The translations under genes and the position numbers were made by a program. Of a DNA stretch of 9,091 nucleotides, positions 1 to 5,848 are shown piece after piece; the stretch's first letter is position 1; every line of letters starts with the position of its first letter. The notes below the pieces were generated by a model. The model made no database searches. It saw only the letters and a program-made list of their open reading frames with translations, and had not been told where the DNA came from. Source of the stretch: Gammaproteobacteria bacterium (GTDB taxonomy: Bacteria > Pseudomonadota > Gammaproteobacteria > UBA9214); contig JAHKKL010000050.1 of the NCBI GenBank assembly GCA_020027635.1, forward strand, positions 1 to 9,091. The letters run 5' to 3'.

Positions 1-83
1 CCGGGTCGGGCCTGTACCCATGAATGCTGAATCGGCAATCACCCCTCTGGCGGCGATTCCATCCGACCTGCCAGGGGACCTCT

Positions 84-89
84 TATAAT
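84..89 (+). promoter_or_regulatory. Candidate -10 box (TATAAT) for the AAA+ ATPase gene
   Basis: A perfect sigma-70 -10 hexamer, TATAAT, lies 53 bases before the ATG at 143. No good -35 hexamer is seen at 16-18 bp spacing; the nearest resemblance is a CCGACC-like stretch at 63-68, at only 15 bp. Transcription would start near position 96 and give a short leader of about 47 bases. A match by chance is possible because the -35 is poor. Confidence 0.45.
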
Positions 90-142
90 CCCGATGAGAG
101 TATGATCCTGCTTTTGACCGGAATAATCTCGCCTCAACCACA

Positions 143-1237
143 ATGCCGCCAATGACACCCAAGGAAATATTCGCGATCTTGTCTCGTGACGTCATCGGGC
201 AAGACCAGGCGCTCAAGAACATGGCCGTTGCCATTTACAAGCACCTCATCGAACACTCGGTGGGCAATGTGCTGCTTATAGGCAATTCCGGTACCGGAAA
301 GACCACCATCATGCGGGCCGCGGAACGGTTTTTTTTGCAGGCGAAAGGCCGTGAGAAATTTTCCACCATTATTCGCATCAACGCCAATCTGGTGGCGGAC
401 CTGGCGAGCCGCGGAACGCAGAGCAATATCGTCATGGAGCGGCTCGCGCGCCAGGCGGCCAATATTCTGGGTGAGAAGGCGGACTTCGAGACCATGCGGG
501 ACTATGTCTCGCATGGCATCGTCTGCGTGGATGAAGTGGACAAGATCCGCGCGGTGGTCGGCGGCGAGCCCAATGTGAAGGGGATTGTTGCCCAGGACAG
601 CCTGCTGACGCTCATGGAGAATGAAAACGTCCAGGTGGAAATGCCTTACTTCGAGGCAGGCAAGTGGCATACGGTGATGACGCCGATCAATACCGCGCAT
701 ATCCTGTTTGTCGCCGGCGGTGCCTTCGAGGAGCTTTATGACCAGGTTTTTCACCGCATGACGAAGAAACTGGGCCCTGACAAGTTCTACCGTCTGATAC
801 CGCGTGCCGATGGCAGCCTGGACCGGGTTTTCTTCTTCGAGCTCAGTCGCCATGTCCAGCAGGAAGACATTTTCGCGTATGGCATGACCCCGCAATTCCT
901 GTCTCGCTTCGACAGCGTCATCATGCTGGGCGACTTGAGTGCGTCCAGTCTGGTCAGGATATTCAAGGACACCGCAGGCGCCATTTGGCCCATCGCCGTC
1001 GATTATTTCCGGCACGCCGGCATCACGCTCACGATTACGGATGAGGCGACATCGCTCATCGCCGAGATGGCATCCAAGAAATATCGTCTGGGAGCGCGCG
1101 CCTTGCGAGAGGTCTTCGGAACCATCATCAAGTCGATCGAGTTCGATCCCCTGGCCTCGGAAATGATCCGGGAACAGGACGGCCAACGCGTGCTCGAGAT
1201 CACCAGGGAAGTGGTTGAGTCCTTCCGCCCCGGGTAA
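143..1237 (+). CDS. ClpX-like AAA+ ATPase, non-canonical (no zinc domain, no IGF loop)
   Basis: This 364-aa protein is an AAA+ ATPase of the ClpX/HslU clade. Seen in the sequence: Walker A GNSGTGKT at residues 47-54; Walker B with IVCVDEVDK ending near 134; a sensor-1-like strand ILFVAGGAF at 187-195, which resembles the ILFICGGAF of ClpX; a putative arginine finger in PQFLSRFD, about R255; and a sensor-2 helix with LGARALRE at 316-323. The ClpX N-terminal zinc-binding domain is absent. The pore-1 position that reads GYVG in ClpX aligns with ASRG here, so the tyrosine is missing. No IGF tripeptide for docking ClpP is seen between the sensor-1 strand and the arginine finger. It therefore probably remodels a specific partner without feeding ClpP. 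It could also be a diverged unfoldase with its own adaptor. The start is the first ATG of the frame; another in-frame ATG is at 152, and neither has a strong ribosome binding site. It stands alone on the plus strand, so the neighbours do not reveal a partner. Confidence 0.88.
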   Translation: MPPMTPKEIFAILSRDVIGQDQALKNMAVAIYKHLIEHSVGNVLLIGNSGTGKTTIMRAAERFFLQAKGREKFSTIIRINANLVADLASRGTQSNIVMERLARQAANILGEKADFETMRDYVSHGIVCVDEVDKIRAVVGGEPNVKGIVAQDSLLTLMENENVQVEMPYFEAGKWHTVMTPINTAHILFVAGGAFEELYDQVFHRMTKKLGPDKFYRLIPRADGSLDRVFFFELSRHVQQEDIFAYGMTPQFLSRFDSVIMLGDLSASSLVRIFKDTAGAIWPIAVDYFRHAGITLTITDEATSLIAEMASKKYRLGARALREVFGTIIKSIEFDPLASEMIREQDGQRVLEITREVVESFRPG

Positions 1238-1260
1238 CACCGGATCGCGACTTCAGCGGG

Positions 1261-1286
1261 TTCCGGATGCCTGCCCTCGCCCGGAA
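1261..1286. terminator. Weak inverted repeat between convergent genes
   Basis: TTCCGG at 1261-1266 pairs with CCGGAA at 1281-1286 across a 14-nt loop. It sits in the 56-bp gap between the convergent ATPase gene and the 116-aa gene. A second CCGGA at 1243-1247 could compete for pairing. There is no clear T-tract on either strand, so a bidirectional terminator is only suggested by position. Confidence 0.25.
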
Positions 1287-1293
1287 AGCCGTT

Positions 1294-1644
1294 TCATGAT
1301 CGAGTGCCCCCCGGGATTTCAGTCTTTACCGGCGTAACCGGCTGATCCTTCCGGCGATAGACCCGGCGCAATTTCAGAATCCGCCAACGCTGGTGTAGCG
1401 GCAGGAGATAGGTATCGGCTCCGACGCTGCGGGGATAAAGTTCCATACGCGCCAGCCGGAGTATCTCCTTTTCCGGTAACCACCGGGTCGTGCCCACCAG
1501 AATATCGCGCGGGCAATGACGGGCCTCCTCGCGCGCCACGCTCAGCACGTACACGGGGAGCGTCAGTTTCTGCCAGGCAAGATAGAGCCAGCGTGTGCTG
1601 TCCACGCCTGCGGATGGAGTCGTGGCGGGATCGGTGGCGATCAT
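1294..1644 (-). CDS. Hypothetical protein, 116 aa, downstream of the two-component system
   Basis: I do not recognise this protein. It is basic and rich in Arg, Leu and Trp (W19, W25, W55, W87), with no signal peptide and no convincing membrane segment, so it is probably cytoplasmic. The C-terminal third (about residues 86-100) is very basic, with several Arg/Lys clusters, and could bind nucleic acid or an anionic surface; that is inference only. The call rests on the start context: AGGAG sits 6 bases before the ATG at 1644, which is a good ribosome binding site. The gene follows the response regulator on the same strand after a 72-bp gap that contains a small hairpin, so it may be the last gene of that transcript or have its own promoter. 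It faces the ATPase gene. A non-coding open frame is possible but less likely given the start site. Confidence 0.6.
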   Translation of the reverse strand: MIATDPATTPSAGVDSTRWLYLAWQKLTLPVYVLSVAREEARHCPRDILVGTTRWLPEKEILRLARMELYPRSVGADTYLLPLHQRWRILKLRRVYRRKDQPVTPVKTEIPGGTRS

Positions 1645-1683
1645 CAGGGTCTCCTCTTCAGACCGTAAACTTTACCCCGATCC

Positions 1684-1699
1684 GTTCCCGTGGGGGAAC
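1684..1699 (-). terminator. Hairpin between response regulator and 116-aa gene
   Basis: A perfect 6-bp stem (GTTCCC / GGGAAC) with a 4-nt loop begins 17 bases after the response regulator stop codon. No U-tract follows on the minus strand, so it may be a weak terminator, a transcript-end stabiliser, or a partial barrier that lowers expression of the downstream gene. Confidence 0.35.
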
Positions 1700-1716
1700 A
1701 TCAAGTCCCGGCCTTG

Positions 1717-2406
1717 CTACTGGTCGACGAGTTTATAACCGCTGCCGTAGACGGTGATCAGGTAGCGCGGCTCGGCGGGCTCGGGTTCCAGTTTTTTGCG
1801 CAGGCGTACGATGTAGTTGTCCACGCTGCGGGTTTCGACCTCGCTCTGGTGGCCCCAGACCTCGGCAAGCAGCGTCTCGCGCGATACCACTTCGCCGCGG
1901 TGCTCGACGAGGTAGCGCAGCAGGTCCATCTCCTTGGCGGTGACGTCCAGCGGATGCCCGTCGCGGGTGAGCAGGTGGCGCGGGAAATCGGCCTGTGCCA
2001 CCCCCACCCGCACGGGGACTTCGGTGCCCGTGCCGTGGGTGCGGCGCAGATGGGCATGGATACGGGCGAATAATTCCCGCAGGCTGAACGGTTTGACTAC
2101 GTAGTCGTCGGCGCCGACCTCGAAACCCAGCACCTTGTCCATTTCCTCGCCGCGGGCGGTAAGCATGATGACCGGTGTGTGCAGGCCCTGGCTCCTGAGG
2201 TGACGGCACAGGCTCATGCCATCGCCATCGGGTAGCATGAGATCCAGCAATATCAGATCCGGACGCTCGCGCAGGGCGACCTCCCGGCCCTCGCGCAGGC
2301 TTGCGGCGGTGACGACCTGATAGCCTTCCACCTCGAGATTGTCCTGCAGGCCGACGCGCATGGCGGGATCATCATCGACGATGAGGATGCGCGCCTGACC
2401 ACTCAC
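1717..2406 (-). CDS. OmpR/PhoB-family response regulator
   Basis: A 229-aa two-domain response regulator of usual length. The receiver domain (about residues 5-118) shows the acidic pocket D11-D13, the phospho-acceptor D55 in ILLDLMLPDGDG, the switch threonine T83 in MLTAR, and K105 in VVKPF. The C-terminal winged-helix DNA-binding domain (about 130-227) ends with the typical VYGSGYKL wing. It should be phosphorylated by the kinase encoded just upstream and bind promoter DNA as a dimer. Translation starts at a GTG that overlaps the kinase stop as GTGA (4 bp), which indicates translational coupling and a fixed kinase-regulator ratio. The target genes are unknown. Candidates are the adjacent 116-aa gene and the operon itself, by inference only. 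The family resembles many poorly characterised OmpR regulators, so I give no gene name. Confidence 0.95.
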   Translation of the reverse strand: MSGQARILIVDDDPAMRVGLQDNLEVEGYQVVTAASLREGREVALRERPDLILLDLMLPDGDGMSLCRHLRSQGLHTPVIMLTARGEEMDKVLGFEVGADDYVVKPFSLRELFARIHAHLRRTHGTGTEVPVRVGVAQADFPRHLLTRDGHPLDVTAKEMDLLRYLVEHRGEVVSRETLLAEVWGHQSEVETRSVDNYIVRLRKKLEPEPAEPRYLITVYGSGYKLVDQ

Positions 2407-3959
2407 GCGGCTGTCCTCAGGATGGGAAAGGACACCACGGCCTCGAGGCCGCTCCCGCCTTGCGGCGTTTCCAGCACCACGCGAGCGTGGTGGACTTCGG
2501 CGATCTGGTCCACCACGGCCAGCCCCAGGCCGCTGCCGCTGTTGGCGTCGACATCGCCTCCGCGTTCGAAGGCCGTGCGTAGCCGGTCGCGTTCGCGTGC
2601 GGGTATGCCCGGCCCGGAATCGATGACGGCCAGCTCAACGCTATCCCCCCCGGTGGCAAGCCGCACCCGCACCACGCCGCCGCCGGCGGCATACTTGGCC
2701 GCATTGTCCAGCAGATTGAGCAGGATCTGCGTCACGCCCCGGCGGTCGTGGGCAACCGGCGGAAGATTGGGACGCAGATCGGTTTCCAGACGCAGACCCT
2801 GTTCCTCGATACGCTGCCGGTAATCCTCGATCACCCCGGTAACCGTGGCGGCGAGGTCGGTCTCCGTGAGGTGATAGACTTCCGCTCCCTGACTCAGACG
2901 GGAGAAATCCAGCACCGTGTTGATCATCTGACTGAGACGCTCGGACTCGCGCAGGATGGTCCGGTGGTAGAGCTGTTGGCGCGCCTCATCGGTTACCCGC
3001 CGCAGATAGAGCGTCTCGGCGTACATGCGGATGAGCGCCAGCGGGGTCTTGAGTTCATGCGATACGTTGGCGACAAAGCGGTTGCGCAGCTCCATCAGCG
3101 CATGCTCGCGGCGCAGCTCGTGCCAGACGGCAAAGGTCGCCAGCAGCATGACCAGCACCATGCCGCCGGCCAGGGTGAGGAGCAGAGCCGTGCGGGGTTG
3201 CAGACGCTCGTCGGTGATTTCCGGATCGGGGACGAAGACGAGGGACCAGCCGGGCAAAACCCGGTTGAGTGGCTGATCCAGAAAAGGCTGTTCTTCCACG
3301 GTCTCAGCGTCGTGAAGCACCACCGAGCCCCCTTGTTCCTCCCCGAATTCCTTCAGCAGGGGCGCCACACGCCGCTTCTGCAGCTCGTCGAGGTTGAACT
3401 GGATCAGCAGCCAGTCGCTCGGAGAGACATTCTCGCTGTAGCTGGCCGGGCGAAAGCCGAACAGCACCGGGCGTCCGTCGAGTGTTTCCAGAAAGGAATG
3501 AAAGGCATTGGATTTGAATCCATGGCTGGTTTCCTCGAGGACCAGTCGCTGGGCCAGCCACGAATCGAACTGGGTGCGGTGACGGGTGGTTGGCGTCGGA
3601 AAGGTGAAGACCAGCTTCATGCGGGCATCCAGAAACAGCATCTCTTCAACCTCCGGGAACGCGGTCTTTACCGCCTCGATCCGTTTCAGATCGGCTGCGG
3701 TAGCGTGCGGAAGATTGATCAGCAACAGAAAGGGGTCCTGCATGGCGCCAAGGAGCGCGTGTTCCACGCGATCGGCGAGCAGCGCCAGGGCACCCTGCTG
3801 GGAGTCGCGGATTGCGCTCTCGAGCATCGAGCGCTGATCCCTCACCAGCTGGAAGGTCAGACTGGAGATACCGATGATGGTAAACAGCAACGCACCCAAC
3901 AGCACCACCGGGGTGCGTGTCCTGATGCGGGAGGGCAGGCGGCCGAGTACCGGTTTCAC
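2403..3959 (-). CDS. Membrane sensor histidine kinase without HAMP domain
   Basis: A 518-aa inner-membrane sensor kinase, partner of the overlapping response regulator. TM1 is about residues 18-38 and TM2 about 257-279, enclosing a periplasmic sensor region of roughly 215 residues. Strands such as EEMLFLDARMKLVFTF suggest a Cache/PAS-like fold, by inference. The DHp domain carries the phospho-acceptor H301 in the H-box NVSHELKTP. The catalytic domain has the N-box LLNLLDNAAKYA (N419), the G1 box DSGPGIP (447-453) and the G2 box GSGLGLAVV (475-483). Only about 20 residues separate TM2 from H301, so a normal HAMP linker does not fit. The signal probably passes straight from TM2 into the dimerisation helix. 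Translation is predicted from the GTG at 3959, followed by a basic N-terminus and TM1; a weak GGGAT lies upstream. The ligand is unknown. Confidence 0.93.
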   Translation of the reverse strand: MKPVLGRLPSRIRTRTPVVLLGALLFTIIGISSLTFQLVRDQRSMLESAIRDSQQGALALLADRVEHALLGAMQDPFLLLINLPHATAADLKRIEAVKTAFPEVEEMLFLDARMKLVFTFPTPTTRHRTQFDSWLAQRLVLEETSHGFKSNAFHSFLETLDGRPVLFGFRPASYSENVSPSDWLLIQFNLDELQKRRVAPLLKEFGEEQGGSVVLHDAETVEEQPFLDQPLNRVLPGWSLVFVPDPEITDERLQPRTALLLTLAGGMVLVMLLATFAVWHELRREHALMELRNRFVANVSHELKTPLALIRMYAETLYLRRVTDEARQQLYHRTILRESERLSQMINTVLDFSRLSQGAEVYHLTETDLAATVTGVIEDYRQRIEEQGLRLETDLRPNLPPVAHDRRGVTQILLNLLDNAAKYAAGGGVVRVRLATGGDSVELAVIDSGPGIPARERDRLRTAFERGGDVDANSGSGLGLAVVDQIAEVHHARVVLETPQGGSGLEAVVSFPILRTAA

Positions 3960-3977
3960 CCGGCAATCCCGACGTGG

Positions 3978-4010
3978 CTGGCGGCGTTCATGCCCGGATT
4001 CTACCGCCAG
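3978..4010 (-). promoter_or_regulatory. Candidate promoter of the kinase-regulator operon, flanked by a 7-bp inverted repeat
   Basis: On the minus strand a -10-like TAGAAT (4003-3998) lies about 39 bases before the GTG start of the kinase gene. The -35 region is poor. The box is enclosed by the inverted repeat CTGGCGG (3978-3984) and CCGCCAG (4004-4010), 19 bases apart, which could be an operator or an RNA hairpin. OmpR-type regulators usually bind direct repeats, so autoregulation by the neighbouring regulator is not implied by this symmetry. Confidence 0.25.
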
Positions 4011-4048
4011 GACCCGGTGGCGGACATGGGGCGGGTGCCTGACATGGC

Positions 4049-4076
4049 AAGGCCCCGCTCCTCAGGGCGGGGCCTT
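4049..4076 (-). terminator. GC-rich hairpin terminator after the psiF-like gene
   Basis: A perfect 10-bp stem, AAGGCCCCGC (4049-4058) and GCGGGGCCTT (4067-4076), encloses an 8-nt loop. It starts about 53 bases downstream of the psiF-like stop codon and lies before the kinase gene. The A/T ends give a short T-tract on both strands. It probably ends the psiF-like transcript and insulates the two-component operon. Confidence 0.6.
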
Positions 4077-4129
4077 TGCTACCGTCGCTGCCGGTTTCTC
4101 CCAGCGTCGCAACGGCGTGAGTCGGGTGT

Positions 4130-4387
4130 TTATTCGGCGGCCGGTGTGGTCTTCTTGGCCGGCGTGGTGGCATGGGCCTCGGCCTTCTTCATCTGCTTCG
4201 ATTCGCAGGTGCTCAGATAGGACTGCATCTTCTCCTGGGAGATCTTGTGCTCCTTGGCTTTCTTTTCGCATTTCGTCACGGCGGCCTTGTGCTGCGGGGA
4301 ATCTGTACTTTCCGCGGGCGTGGCGGCGAACGTCGGAAGTGAAACAGCGAAGACCAGGGCGCTGATCAGCAGGGTAATCCTTTTCAT
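4130..4387 (-). CDS. Small secreted PsiF-like protein
   Basis: This 85-aa protein has a Sec signal peptide: MKR, a hydrophobic core to about residue 17, and a likely signal peptidase I site after FA at residue 21. The mature part has one short motif with two cysteines 21 apart (C40 and C61). It reads C-x3-A then MQSYLSTC, much like the C...A...FMSxCL pattern of PsiF repeats. E. coli PsiF has two such repeats and this protein has one. The two cysteines may form a disulfide in the periplasm. The tail from residue 66 is rich in Lys, Ala, Thr and Pro and looks disordered. The start is secure: AAGGAG lies 8 bases before the ATG. PsiF is a phosphate-starvation-inducible protein of unknown function in E. 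coli. No Pho box was identified here, so that regulation should not be assumed. The gene is probably monocistronic, with its own terminator. Confidence 0.8.
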   Translation of the reverse strand: MKRITLLISALVFAVSLPTFAATPAESTDSPQHKAAVTKCEKKAKEHKISQEKMQSYLSTCESKQMKKAEAHATTPAKKTTPAAE

Positions 4388-4403
4388 AACAGGTTCTCCT
4401 TGG

Positions 4404-4421
4404 ATTGCGCATTAGCGCAAT
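4404..4421 (-). promoter_or_regulatory. Perfect 18-bp dyad in the psiF-like leader
   Basis: ATTGCGC and GCGCAAT form a perfect 7-bp inverted repeat around a 4-nt centre. On the minus strand its 3' edge is only two bases before the AAGGAG ribosome binding site. It could be a hairpin that controls access to the site or a repressor operator just after the transcription start. A TATA-like stretch (TATACC, 4429-4424) lies immediately upstream. The symmetry is plainly visible; the role is inference. Confidence 0.4.
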
Positions 4422-4644
4422 GGTATATGGATCTACGGCTTAAGATACTTGCGGTTCAGGGTGGCGTTTTTTCCTCGACTACCAAGCGTCCAACCTTCAA
4501 CCTGGGATACAAGCTACGCCTGTTCTGGTCAGCGGTGAATCACAGTGCTGTAGAGGAACGTAAAGAATTGTCACGGACGCGTGGCGGCCGGGGAGTGGCA
4601 CTCCACCCTCGGATGGCTGACCGCCTCCCGTAGACTCGAATAAT
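4422..4644. other. Intergenic region between desaturase and psiF-like gene
   Basis: This stretch of about 220 bp should hold the psiF-like promoter and the 3' end of the desaturase transcript. A short hairpin (GGAGT-GGC-ACTCC, 4592-4604) lies about 40 bases past the desaturase stop but has no T-tract. A plus-strand frame opens through the region from a TTG at 4400 to 4633, with no credible start or recognisable protein, so I do not call it. No tRNA is seen. Confidence 0.4.
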
Positions 4645-5700
4645 CTATGCCGCTGCCGGGGGTTCGATCCGCTGGTGCGCCCGCGACTCTCGCCACAACC
4701 GCCGCAAGGCGTCCCAGAGGCTGTTGCGGAGGGTTTGCAGGTACAGCGTATTGTCCGGCAGCTCCCGGACGAGGCGGCGATGCGCCTCGCCCAGCGCATG
4801 GTAGGGCAGGGCGGGAAACAGATGATGGGTCGCATGGTACCTGAGTCCTACCGGCGCCCAGAGTGTCGTGAACAGAGGATTGCCCGGGACATTCACGGAG
4901 TCCAGATACTGTTCCGGGAAATCCATGATCCGGTCTCCCGGGTTGCGGTAGCTGTGCGCCGCCAGGGTTCTCAGCGAGTTCAGCAGAAACATCAGCACGT
5001 TGACGAGGTACCACAGGAGCAGCACCTGCCAGGGCCAGATACCGGCGACCACCAGGGCCATCGCCGTGGCACCGTAAAGAAAGGTAGCGAATTCCTGCCA
5101 CCGCCAGGTCTCCTCGTCCCTGGACGAGGGTTCGGGACGGCGATAGTCGAAATCGATGGTAAGGGATGACGCGTTCTCCCACACCAGACGCCGCAGCCGG
5201 CCGTGAAGATGCGAAAGCGGGGTCAGAACGATGAACCGGCCGGCCAGCAGCAGGGGCAACACGAAAACCTGCAGCAGGTACAGGACGATTTTGATGGGCG
5301 GTTTCACGGCAAAGGGCAGGTATTCTCCATCCCCCCGCGTCCCGTAGACATTGCGTTTGTGATGGTCGTTGTGAACCCCGCCGTACATGAAGGACGGCAC
5401 CATCAACGGAAAGCCGCAGGTGACATTCCAGACCAGCCGGAACCACCGGAAGGTGGTCCTGCGCAGGTGGGCCAGTTCATGGGTGAAGATCACGGCCCGG
5501 TACAAAGCCAGCGTCGTCACCAGGTAGAAAAACGCCTGCCAGGCGGAAAAGGGCGGGGATCGCAGGGCAAGGACGAACGCGGTCCAGCCGAGCGTGATGC
5601 TGAAGAGGAAATCCGTCCAGTAAATCCAGGGATGGGGAGCAATCAGGCCCTTGACGAGTTCCCTGGCTTCATCCAGGGGGAATTGGCGGTTCTGCTGCAT
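4645..5700 (-). CDS. Membrane fatty acid (acyl-lipid) desaturase
   Basis: An integral-membrane di-iron desaturase, about 351 aa from the chosen start. In this numbering it shows the three histidine boxes of the family: HELAH at 74-78, HNDHH at 110-114 and HATHH at 289-293. Hydrophobic segments near 30-50, 60-75, 140-160 and 205-245 anchor it in the membrane. The family uses O2 and reduced ferredoxin or cytochrome b5 type donors to introduce cis double bonds into acyl chains; related enzymes hydroxylate or act on carotenoids, so the exact substrate is open. The frame extends upstream to a GTG at 5757, adding 19 Cys/Arg-rich residues. I prefer the ATG at 5700 because those extra residues look unlike the family and directly follow stop codons. 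Neither start has a well-spaced ribosome binding site. The gene follows the glycosyltransferase array on the same strand and may be co-transcribed with it. Confidence 0.9.
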   Translation of the reverse strand: MQQNRQFPLDEARELVKGLIAPHPWIYWTDFLFSITLGWTAFVLALRSPPFSAWQAFFYLVTTLALYRAVIFTHELAHLRRTTFRWFRLVWNVTCGFPLMVPSFMYGGVHNDHHKRNVYGTRGDGEYLPFAVKPPIKIVLYLLQVFVLPLLLAGRFIVLTPLSHLHGRLRRLVWENASSLTIDFDYRRPEPSSRDEETWRWQEFATFLYGATAMALVVAGIWPWQVLLLWYLVNVLMFLLNSLRTLAAHSYRNPGDRIMDFPEQYLDSVNVPGNPLFTTLWAPVGLRYHATHHLFPALPYHALGEAHRRLVRELPDNTLYLQTLRNSLWDALRRLWRESRAHQRIEPPAAA

Positions 5701-5782
5701 GACAACGACATCGCTCCGTTCGCATTCCTCGGTGCAACGGCGTCTTGCCTGGCACACTCACTACGCCGTTTCCTGCCGCAGG

Positions 5783-5811
5783 ATAATGCCTGAAGTCATC
5801 GCCGATTTCGA
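5783..5811 (-). promoter_or_regulatory. Candidate promoter for the desaturase gene
   Basis: On the minus strand TCGAAA (5811-5806) and CATTAT (5788-5783) are separated by 17 bp, each matching 4 of 6 sigma-70 consensus bases. Transcription would begin near 5776, before either desaturase start. It supports independent expression of the desaturase, but a match of this quality also arises by chance. Confidence 0.25.
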
Positions 5812-5812
5812 C

Positions 5813-5848
5813 CCGCCGGGCCCACTCATCGCGGGGGAACCCGGGCGG
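5813..5848 (-). terminator. Imperfect GC-rich hairpin after the last glycosyltransferase gene
   Basis: CCGCC-C-GGG directly after the stop codon of the glycosyltransferase gene can pair with CCCGGCGG (8 bp with one bulged C). There is no T-tract on the minus strand. It may end or stabilise the array transcript and partly separate it from the desaturase gene. Confidence 0.3.

Noticed and set aside
2..88. Open plus-strand frame from the window edge to a TAA at 86-88
   Set aside because: Only 29 codons are visible, with no recognisable C-terminus, and the stop overlaps the TATAAT box. It could be the end of an upstream gene but cannot be supported.
134..1240. Long minus-strand open frame (368 codons) opposite the ClpX-like gene
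   Set aside because: It is the antisense of a clear AAA+ gene with intact catalytic motifs. High GC content keeps the opposite frame open. It has no ribosome binding site or recognisable domain.
2748..4220. Long plus-strand open frame (490 codons) opposite the histidine kinase
   Set aside because: It mirrors the kinase gene, runs across the terminator hairpin at 4049-4076 and into the psiF-like gene, and is rich in Gln/Arg/His as expected of an antisense frame. No domain recognised.
4400..4633. Plus-strand 77-codon frame in the gap before the desaturase
   Set aside because: It would start at TTG within the psiF-like ribosome binding region, has no ribosome binding site of its own and resembles no known protein.
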